In this document: piece by piece, positions 55,240 through 64,000 of the stretch
Layout: the number at the start of each line of letters is the position of its first letter
Numbering within the stretch: the first letter of the stretch is position 1
Assembly: GCA_031002005.1 (NCBI GenBank)
Contig: CM061921.1
Coordinates: forward strand, 174,042,935 to 174,106,934
Source: Vandiemenella viatica
Lineage: Eukaryota; Arthropoda; Insecta; Orthoptera; Morabidae
Reading direction: 5' to 3'
DNA: 64,000 nucleotides
The notes under the pieces: generated by a model
The model's database searches: none
Told to the model about the DNA's origin: nothing
Seen by the model: only the letters and a program-made list of their open reading frames with translations
Position numbers and translations under genes: made by a program

Positions 55240-57975
55240 AAGAATCCCGAACATTAAAAGTTCTAGTAGTTAACTGCAGAAGTGTTTGTAATAAACAGCC
55301 TGAACTCGAAAACGTTATTCGTAGTGCAGATGCTGATATCGTATTAGGCACAGAAAGTTGGTTAAAACCGGATATACGTTCCGGCGAAATTTTTAATAGT
55401 AACATGAACATTTTCCGTAAGGATAGGTTGCATTCCCAAGGAGGTGGTGTATTTATAGCTGTTAGTAAGTACCTCCCATGTAGCGAAATAGATGTCCATA
55501 CTGTCTGCGAAATCATATGGATCAAGCTCAACGTAGCTAGGACAAAACTTGTGATAGGCTCGTTCTATCGTCCACCCGATGCAAGCGTAAATATTGCCGA
55601 GGCCTTGAGAAATAATGTAAATAATATAGCACGGCAATTTCCGGACCATACAATAATGCTAGGAGGTGACTTTAACTTGCCTGATATCGACTGGACTAAT
55701 TACGTTCACGTTACTGGGGGCAGGGATAAAGCAGCTTACGAAATCATTCTAGACCTCTTCTCAGATCACCATCTTGAACAGCTCGTAACTGAACCAACGC
55801 GATGCCTCAACGGTAACGAAAATATTTTAGATATAGTTGTTACAAATAGGCCCGAACTATTCACGGATATTTCTACCACCGCAGGAATAAGTGATCACAA
55901 AGCTGTAATTGCTACAGTAAAACTAACAACCACGCGCAGAAGAGAAAGAGAGGATCGTTTACAGATTCGAAAAGGCTTCAAAAGAGTGTTTTAGAGCGTA
56001 TTTGAGGCATAATTACCACACCTTCTTGGTAGCAGGAGGCACCGTTGAAGAGAGGTGGCATCGATTCCTACATATACTTGGGGAAGGTATGAACTTGCAT
56101 ATACCCAAACGGACAATCAGGGAAGAGAACGATCCCCCATGGTACACACGGGAGGTTAAAAGGTTACTCAAGAAGCAAAGGAAGATACATGCACGATCAA
56201 AAAGGACGATGCATCGGACTGATTTAGATAAGTTAGAGGAGATAAGGGGACGTGTTAAGAATGCGATGCGTGAGGCATTTAATAACTTTCGTGAAAATTC
56301 TCTCTCTAAGAGCCTCACTGAAAACCCTAAGAAATTTTGGTCGTATGTAAAAAAAGTTAGTTGTAGTGGGAACAATAAGCCAGTTCTAATAAAAGACGGA
56401 CGGGAGGTTGAAGTACAGCCGCGACAAGGCTACCTTATTTAACACCGAATTCAAAAATTCATTCACGCAAGAAAACTTGGAAAACATCCCCACTTTACCA
56501 CATCGTGTGGAATTAGAGATGGATCCGATAGAAATTGATAGCGTAGGAATTGTAAAGCAATTAAAACTCCTGAAGTGGGGTAAAGCGCCGGGTCCCGATG
56601 GTATACCGGTAAGAGTATTTTCTGAATACGCGGAGGATATTGAACCATTTCTGTCAGATATATTCCGTAAATCACTAGAAGAGAGAAAAGTACCTTCTAG
56701 CTGGAAAATAGCCCAGGTAATTCCCGTTTTTAAGAAAGGAGATCGGAGTGATCCTAGGAATTATCGACCCATATCTCTAACATCGGTCTGCAGCAGAATT
56801 CTGGAACATGTCATATGCTCGAACATAATGAAGTTTCTAGATGAGAACGAGTTACTTACACCATGCCAACACGGATTTCGGAAGAAGCGATCGTGTGAAA
56901 CACAATTGGCCCTATTTTCCCACGACATAATGAAAGTTATCGATGCAGGTTCGCAAGTTGATGCGGTTTTTTTGGATTTTCAGAAAGCTTTTGATTCTGT
57001 GCCACACAACCGACTTTTAGCGAAGATTCGAGCTTACGGTATTTCGGCTCAGATTTGCGAGTGGATACGTGATTTTCTAACTGGTCGATCACAATATGTC
57101 GTTGTTGACGGGGAAGCCTCATCTAAGATAAATGTTACTTCGGGCGTTCCTCAGGGAAGTGTAATAGGTCCACTTCTTTTCTTAATATTTATAAACGATC
57201 TAGGTGACAACGTCAAATGCTGGTTGCGATTGTTTGCCGACGATGCGGTTATCTATAGGGAAATAAGGTGCTCCGACGACTGCTTAGAAATTCAGCGTGA
57301 TTTGGATGCTATTTTCGATTGGTGCCGTAAATGGCAGCTTACACTTAATTGCAAAAAGTGCAAGGCAATGCGGATAAGTAACAAGAAGAATCAGGTTGTT
57401 CACGAGTACAAAATAAACAATTCACCTGTTGACACGGTTGATTCCGTGAAGTATCTGGGGGTGATAGTACAAAGCAACATGAAATGGGACATGCACATAA
57501 CTTCCGTCGTAGGCAAGGCAAATTCTAAATTACGATTCATAGGTCGTATTTTGAGGAATTGTAATGCTCAAACAAAGGAGATAGCGTATAAAACACTAGG
57601 TGCGTCCGCATCTGGATTACTGTTGTGGGGTTTGGGATCCGTATCGCAAGGTTCTGATTGACTCAGTTGAGAGGGTGCAGAGGAGAGCCGCTAGATTCGT
57701 GACTTGTTGTTACAGCCCTTATGAAAGCGTCACAGAATTGATACATAGATTGGGCTGGGATAGTTTGGAAGACAGACGACGTAGCTTGCGTTCGAATTTA
57801 TTGGAGAATATGCGAAAAAAATTTAAATTTCGAGTGCAATGAAATACTTCTTCCGCCAACCTATTTAGGTCGCAATGACCGGAGGGATAAGATTAGAGAA
57901 ATAAGATGCCGTACTGATACGTATATGTATTCCTTCTTTCCTCGCACTATTCGGGATTGGAATGGGCGGGTTTAG
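55240..57975 (+). pseudogene. LINE ORF2: endonuclease and reverse transcriptase, three frameshifts
   Basis: Endonuclease motifs: LVVNCRSVCNKQPEL, LGTESWL, GSFYRPP, GGDFNLPDIDW and ISDHKAV. After a frameshift near 55970 comes a basic linker (PPWYTREVKRLLKKQRK..), and after a second near 56405 the RT: WGKAPGPDGIP, KKGDRSDPRNYRPISL, QHGFRKKRSCETQL, DFQKAFDSVPH, SGVPQGSVIGPLLFLIFINDL, the catalytic LFADDAV, and KYLGVIVQSNMKWDMH. After a third shift near 57606 come RPHLDYCCGVWDPY and VQRRAARFV. Each shift looks like a single added or lost base in a short run. All catalytic residues are intact. Confidence 0.9.
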
Positions 57976-58023
57976 GATTGGTGCTTAGCACCCTCTGCCA
58001 CCACAATGTTTGTGATTTGCAGA

Positions 58024-58060
58024 GTATGGATGTAGATGTAGATGTAGATGTAGATGTAGA
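58024..58060 (+). repeat. (GATGTA)n LINE tail
   Basis: Five hexamer units of GATGTA end the LINE in place of poly(A), as is usual in CR1-group elements. Confidence 0.9.
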
Positions 58061-58389
58061 ATAATCTAGATTAGCCAGGCAGACACAGCATTTGAATTAG
58101 TTCCTTGTAGTTATAAATGCCTGTTATTGTTCTTTTAACTACTCCCACTGTTGACTTCATTTCAATAATTTCTAAACAGAAAAGTCTGTTATACTCACAC
58201 AGTAATATGAACATATCTGCAAGAACGTCCCCAGTTCATTAAGTCTTCTGGACCTCTTGAAGTTTAATATCTCGAGGAATTTATCCACCGCAGGTTTCAA
58301 TCCCTCTGGCATGTTTATTTAGCCCAGATTTTTTGCTTGTTGAGAGCAAACAGTAGCCTCATCACATGATCATCGAAAGATTATTTAGT

Positions 58390-59101
58390 TATGAGCAAAT
58401 TATTTATATACACCGTGCATTACGCTTTTACTTACAGAGTCATAACCGAGTTCATGGCTAGAACAAATGCGCTGGACGAGTTTGTTAACTCAAATGGTTC
58501 TCTATACCTATCTTATAGCTACTGGCGCCCTTCAGGTAGGAATGCCATAAATGGCTGCCCTGACAGAGCCATCTCAATCTCGTTAAAACCAGCCATGGTG
58601 TGAACTGTAGTTAGCCATCGCTTACAGTGAACTCTGCACATGATGTCTTGTATAGTTTCCGGCCTGTCACCATCCCGTTTTATGAGCGAATTAAGAGCTC
58701 CGGCATCTAAGCACACACGATTATTCTAGTTTTCCTTAGTGACAATGGTTGTAGGATTTAAATGTTGACAAGCATAACGTGTAAATATTCCTTCAATTTA
58801 TATTTCATCAGTGGCCTCCCTCATAGTTCCCCGATGTTTATGAGTGTTCGGTTACTTTGAGCACTCAGTGGACGTGGATTAGTCTTAACTTGTTCATAGT
58901 ATCTCTTACTTTCCCCGGTTCGTAAGAAAAGTTTGTCAAGTATCTAGCAATGAGATTCTTCAACTTGGCAATCTGTGAAGGTGATAGTAATCCGAAAGAG
59001 CTGATACGAGCAAACAATGCATCTAACATTAAATTGTGCTTGTCTAATAAACGCATTAAGTACAGATATTTAACAGTCAAATAAACTGAATTTTGTTGCA
59101 T
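58390..59101 (-). pseudogene. Ty3/gypsy-like pol remnant (RT)
   Basis: On the minus strand a protease-to-RT linker piece (SPSQIAKLKNLIARYLTNFSYEPGKVRDTMNKLRLIHVH, 59101-58865) precedes broken frames. Then comes RT: VCLDAGALNSLIKRDGDRPETIQDIM and a degenerate 'TTVHTMAGFNEIEM' (usual TIDLTAGF), then GQPFMAFLPEG, and in a shifted frame REPFELTNSSSAFVLAMNSVMT. The catalytic YVDD box is not visible. Old, inactive fragment. Confidence 0.7.
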
Positions 59102-60415
59102 GAATTTATCAATAGAATGGTGTATGAGAGCATAATTAGTACATGAAACCCATCACAAAGAGTCACCGGCCAAAAATTTCGTTTAGAACTGAGGACATGT
59201 TAATTGTAGGAAACCGCACTTTACTGGTAACTACGTCCTGTTATGTGGAATTCTTGGGTGCTGATTGGTGGTGATGTATTGCCGGGCACATGGGGACGCA
59301 CCGAACACAGAAACTTACAATTCTTCCAGAACCACATTGCACTTCCACAACCTTCCATTGCAGCATTCATATTACTGAAATCAGACTTGTTACGGCACTA
59401 ACGTAAACTTTCGATTCGGCCATGACGTGTGACTACTAGTCAGACCACTGCCCAGACACCATATGTCCCTACCACCTAGCACAAGACAGTTTAAGTCCGA
59501 GCCCCCTGGCCAGGGGCTTCCTTGTTAAGGATCTCTTTGCTCACTTCCGCGAAATCTACATACCACGCGGATCTCCATGGACCAGGGCGCACAAAGTTAC
59601 CGTACGTTTTTATAAGTAAGGTTACTATCTCTTAGACACGCTAGAGCTTGCCTGAACACCTAACCTCACACATAAGACAGTGTAGGTGTCCCTCGATGGG
59701 AGGGAAGAGGGAAGTGGAGGGGGTGTCCTAACTCCTTTCGTAACCAGGTACCATGTCCAAGGTGAGGTTAGCAGGGATCGGGGTTCCAGTTAACACTTCC
59801 TCAATATAACTTTAATGAACTCTATAAGAGACTGGGGGAGGGTGTAAAAGAATGACCGACTGGGACTTACGAGTTCACAATCAGGTATACCATCTATCAT
59901 CTGCAGACTGCATCGTACCATATTATATCGATATAGTGCTGTCATAAAGTTCAGTAGCCATAAGGCTAAACACATAGATTACTTTTATTAGTAATATCAA
60001 AAACATTAATGTTTTTATAATAGTTAAAAAAATATTTAATAGCAGACGGTCTGTCTGTTTCCAGTAGCTTATATGACCACTTCAGGAAAGCCCCTAATTC
60101 ACAGTAGCAGTATATTAAATGTTAATATAAATAACTTCTGCTTTTCAGTATTGACAAATGATTAGTAGTTAATTTACATTAAAAGTAATTCTCTTGGCCA
60201 CTCACACATATTCAAAAGTATAGTAGAATAAATTTAATACATTGCACTCGCCAACATGGTTGCGCACTGGATCGGAGAGATACAACGGGACTAGCATCGA
60301 GTTCTCGTCCATGATTGCGTGATTGCGGCTTATCGGCGGTTTTCCGCTATCATCAAGGTAACTCTTGGAACGATTCCCAATCTGCCATTCATAATCTACA
60401 CATGTCACACTTTTT
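59102..60415. other. Non-coding stretch
   Basis: Nothing recognised. Confidence 0.4.
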
Positions 60416-60417
60416 TT

Positions 60418-60610
60418 ACTTATGGCTTTACGCCTCGTCCACGTCAAGGTCATTAGAGGCGGCACAAGGAACGGGAAGGAATTCGGCCATGGAATTTTGA
60501 GGAAGAATCCCGGCATTGATTTGGGGAAATCATGGAAAATCAAAATCTGGATGCCCGCACGAGGATTCGAATCCGTGTCCTCCCAAATGCGAGGCCAGAG
60601 AGCTACCTTA
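60418..60610 (-). repeat. tRNA-type SINE
   Basis: Minus strand: tail complement CTTATGGCTTTACGCCTCGTCC at 60419, body complement GGAACGGGAAGGAATTCGGCC, B box complement GGATTCGAATCC near 60563. Confidence 0.85.
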
Positions 60611-60837
60611 TTCCTCTGTTCTTGATTGGGCTAAAATGAATTCCCATTATCGGAATTGTTGATAGAGAAACGGTGAGGATGTGCTTCTCTTGAAAGGAAC
60701 AGTTTTTACACAAGTAAATACCAGTTTATTACAACGTCTAATAGTTTCGCGATATAATCCCTTTTACAGATGTAAACATGAAATGGGACGCTACTGTCGC
60801 ACGCAATTGTCAGCTTTACACCTTTACTTACATGAAT

Positions 60838-61290
60838 TACCATAGCTGTTGCCGAAACTGAACAACCTTTCGTATCGTATCGTATATTCGCTATGGAACG
60901 AGATGGCAATGCTGCGAGCGCGGCGTCGACCCAAGAGCACTGGGTTTGCGCCACGCTTCTAGAGTTCGGATATCAAGCCCATTACGGGTGTACACCACTG
61001 CCCGTGTTCTTAGGCGAATAGAATGGAAAATTCACAGACGACATTGGTTCTCCAACAACTCCCCAACCTTTGAATTATGATAGCTATTGCTGAAACGGGA
61101 TACATTGAAGCTTAATGGTGGTACTGTAATATTTCCTTCGGAACTGATCGAACTGACCAGGGTAGGAGTGCGACGTCGACCCTACAACGCTGAATTTGTG
61201 CCACACTGCTAGAACTCAGATATCATACACAGCACACACCCGAAGAGAATGGAAAACACTTGTTGCTCCTTCAACCCTATTCCTCGAAAT
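60838..61290. repeat. Diverged tandem duplication, unit ~240 bp
   Basis: 60838-61078 and 61079-61290 share AGCTRTTGCYGAAACNG, GCGNCGTCGACCC, TGGGTTTGCGCCACGCTTCTAGAGTTCGGATATCA-like and AGAATGGAAAA blocks in the same order. Confidence 0.6.
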
Positions 61291-61397
61291 TTTGGAATCT
61301 TATATTGGCTTTGGAATTTACCTGTGACTCTAAGTGTGATATTATCAGATTGGACAGTATCATTTTACAATTTAGGATACTTATAAATTTCTTGCAG

Positions 61398-61612
61398 TGC
61401 GGCCTTGAAGCTCAGGCGGTAGAGCGTTTGACTGCAACCCTGACGACCAAGGTTCGATCCCCGACCAAGCCGACGATTTTTCCTCGAAGCTGAACGTCCG
61501 GATCGGCTTCACACGTCCACTCAGCCTGCTATACAATGAGTACCGTGGAGGAAACTTCCAGAGAATTAAAGAAGGGCCGGAGCGTGGCGCTAATCCCGTA
61601 ACATCCATTCTT
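61398..61612 (+). repeat. Second tRNA-derived SINE family
   Basis: The head has a clear A box (AGCTCAGGCGGTAGAGCG, 61411 on) and B box (GGTTCGATCCCCG near 61450), followed by a SINE body (CACGTCCACTCAGCCTG.., GGGCCGGAGCGTGGCGCTAA). It lacks the acceptor-stem pairing and 3' end of a real tRNA. Confidence 0.8.
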
Positions 61613-62980
61613 GTGCCAATGGTTGTAATGGAAATGCGCAGCGCTACCTCCGTGAATCGTAAGGGATGCGTCAGTAGCTGTAGGAACCCCGTGAATGTTC
61701 CTTATAAATTTTTTGCTTAATCTGAATGGTGCAAGTCAAATTCAGTTCCGCCAATTGAGAACTAAATCTCATGTTGACACTAATTAACCAAATCATCCTG
61801 TCGCCAATTAATGATGATTACCTCCAATTGATTCATCCTCCAGTCCACATGTCACTGTGGTAGGTTACCTGGGGGTTTCACCTTCCCCCAAGGTTAATGG
61901 CTACTACTTTGAATGAACTAAATAGTTCTATGAAATGACAAATCACTTTTCGCTTCATACTTATTTCTCCGTGAGCTTCATAGTAAAATTACACGCGGTT
62001 AAAGCACTACACTCGTCCGAAGATAATAAAGCACAAATACACAAATATTCCAGCGATTAAACTCACAAGAGACTGTAAAACTACTTGACAACTCAAAAAC
62101 AAATACCAAAACTTCCGAAAACCACTAACTTGATTACTGCACAACTACCACTTAATAGGCACCATAGAAACTTCCAGAACACTACAAAGAGAGCCAGTAG
62201 ACATTTCTAGAGCGTTAACAATATCAATGACAGTCGAAAGTATAATTATACTAAAACAATTACAGGTTGTACAAAATCATTCTCCATAATTAGAAAACAT
62301 TGGAAATTAAAGTTATTTTAAGGTATTTTACACACAAAATTATCCATATAAACCAGTCTAAACCGTTGAGAATTGTCCTCCAAACAACGTGGCTTACATC
62401 AGCACTTACAAACGTTTAATTAATGTTTTATGTATAATACTGTCCTTGATTGTATTATGTAACATTTACACAGTTTCTCTCAATAAAAAAAAAATGTTCA
62501 TTCACATGACGAATGTGCACAAATTCACAATTAATTACACGAATAAAATAAAACTCCACCACTAATCAACTCAATTACATAAAAGGTCTGGGTCTGAGGG
62601 CTGTTACAATGTATTAAGTTTGGTAGATAATATATTTAGTAAGGACAACTCATAAAAATTTCTAATAGTCTTCTTTGCTGGGGTCCTGAAACAATTTCTA
62701 ATTATTTTACAACCTGTGTTGTAAATAAATATTCCTGATCCATTCACTCGTAACTTACTGGTTTGCTGTGATGGTATACAAGTGACACTAGCGGTAAAAT
62801 GGTATTTGCTAGTTACAGATCGAATTATTATGAACTCCGACAAAGTATCAAGTAATAAGAGTAACTACATTATTTGACAGGATTCTGCAAACCTTTATGA
62901 ATATGGCAGTCACAACTGATTACACTTACTGCTCTGTCTAAATAAATTAGCGGGAATTGGTCAATAAAACACAAAATATT
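61613..62980. other. AT-rich non-coding stretch
   Basis: Nothing recognised. Confidence 0.4.
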
Positions 62981-62982
62981 CA

Positions 62983-63944
62983 TTATTCATTCAAATTCAT
63001 TTTATCGCCTTCAAACTAGACTCCTTTAGAAATAATACACTTATACCAACGTATATTCCAAACATCAAAACATTTTTTCAATGCTTTTTTTTGGAATCAA
63101 CTACAGTTCTCGCCAAGAATTCCTTTTTTGTGGTGTTGTATCGACTGAAAACGGTTGCCTCGAAGTGGTAATTTGAGTTTTAGAAAGAGAAAAAAATCGG
63201 ATGGAGCCATTCAGTTGAATACGGTGGTTATTCGAAGCTGTTTGTTGATTTTTTTGTCCAGAAATTTGTTCACAATGATAGCCTTGTGAGATGGTGCGTT
63301 ATCTTGGTGCAAAATCTATGAGTTTTCTTTCCACAAATCTGGCCTTTTTTGAAGAATTCGCTCTCTCAAACGCCGCATAACACTCACTTTATTTACTGTC
63401 TGACCTTCTGGCAAGAATTACGAGTGCACAACACCGCGATGATAAAAAAAGCAGTCAATATCGCCTCGACTTTGACGTGAGTTTTTCGGTTTTCGGCTCG
63501 GTTGAAAGACGCCATTCCGAAGCTTTTTGACTGGTTTGTTTATCAATCTCGAAAACCCATGTCTCATCACACAGCGTCCTAAACGCGATTAAGTTTTTGA
63601 AGAAAATTCTGGTCTTTCAGAACTAGTCGAGAGGTAACGCGTTTCATTCGCAAAAAATCGTTTAAAATAGAATGAATTGATTCGCGAGACAGAGAATCTC
63701 TCTCAAACTGAAATGCTGACTTTCAGTCACCTTTACTTTGACTTTAGTGGTGTTAACTTCAGTTGAAGACGTTGATGGCCGACCAGAGCGAGGAAAATCT
63801 TCCATCACACCTCTACCGATTTTGAATTCACTTTACCACTCATATGGATGTATTTTTTCGTAACATTTTCAGCGATTCGGCACGCGAAATTCCATTTGCG
63901 ATACAAAATTTGGAACAAATTCTTTGTTCGATATTTTTATCCAT
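62983..63944 (-). pseudogene. mariner-family transposase, decayed
   Basis: The minus strand starts at ATG 63944 (MDKNIEQRICSKFCIANGISRAESLKMLRK..) and keeps the gene order of a mariner transposase through many frameshifts and stops: ESIHSILNDFLRMKRVTSRLV, a degraded first catalytic region, RPDLWKENS.ILHQDNAPSHKA (second D), MAPSDFFLFLKLKLPL (the D of the D34D type), and a C-terminus ending YFEGDKMNLNE at TAA 62983-62985. It is too damaged to be active. The 5' end of the element probably lies close to the window edge. Confidence 0.88.
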
Positions 63945-64000
63945 TGTAAAAGTCGCTAAGAACTCTTGAGATTAACTAAAAACAATGAACACTGTAAACA

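Larger units (their letters stand above)
54208..58062 (+). mobile_element. CR1-group LINE with esterase ORF1, nearly complete
   Basis: Order: coiled coil and SGNH-type esterase ORF1 (54208-55227), endonuclease + RT ORF2 (55240-57975), a short 3' UTR and a (GATGTA)n microsatellite tail (58024-58060). ORF1 is already open at the first base, so the 5' end is truncated within ORF1. The esterase ORF1 and tandem-repeat tail place it in the CR1/L2/Daphne/Crack group. No target duplication is recognised. Confidence 0.9.

Noticed and set aside
61398..61480. Possible functional tRNA gene (good A and B boxes)
   Set aside because: No acceptor-stem pairing or proper 3' end, and it continues into a SINE body.

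Overview
The window looks like a transposon-dense, gene-poor stretch of an insect nuclear genome. No host gene, rRNA or functional tRNA can be supported. AT-rich DNA is packed with LINE, SINE, LTR, Penelope-like, Tc1/mariner, hAT and piggyBac sequence. The SINE and LINE tails resemble those of polyneopteran insects (stick insects, orthopterans, cockroaches). That host assignment is inference from remembered repeat styles.

Layout. 0.7-1.6 kb: 3' part of a CR1-group LINE. 1.8-3.1 kb (-): decayed hAT transposase (ZMYM1-like). 3.1-5.04 kb (+): GC-rich retroposon with an intact Gag-like ORF1 and a poly(A) tail but no ORF2. 5.3-5.6 and 13.5-14.5 kb: RTE-like LINE pieces. 7.69-9.11 kb (+) and 33.42-34.84 kb (-): two 1,422-bp near-identical Tc1-like transposons. 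11-12.4 kb: minus-strand LINE fragments around an ~80-bp repeat. 17.66-19.08 kb: palindromic Tc1-like derivative with two 508-bp arms. 20.6-23.8 kb: ~145-bp degenerate tandem array split by a solo LTR (20700-22096). 26.3-29.7 kb: jockey/I-type LINE, ended by an uncharacterised repeat (here called E). 29.6-33.0 kb and 49.2-54.2 kb: two copies of one composite block. 40.16-41.49 kb: third, inverted, simpler copy of E. 44.4-45.0 kb (-): Penelope-like fragment. 46.7-47.4 and 54.2-58.06 kb: CR1-group LINE with an esterase ORF1. 47434-48433: exactly 1,000 N. 58.4-59.1 kb (-): Ty3/gypsy-like pol remnant. 63-64 kb (-): decayed mariner.

The best-resolved structure is a nest: E, into which a tRNA-type SINE inserted, into which a non-autonomous hAT (8-bp target duplication) inserted, into which, in the 50-kb copy only, a deleted piggyBac (TTAA duplication) inserted. 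Unoccupied sites for the SINE and the piggyBac are present in the window.

Differences between the duplicated blocks in 46-58 kb are largely one-base indels in short runs, and the frameshifts of the 54-58 kb LINE are of the same kind. This suggests imperfect long-read consensus, so copy number there needs read-level confirmation. Several open frames begin at non-ATG codons; I give the likely ATG where it matters.
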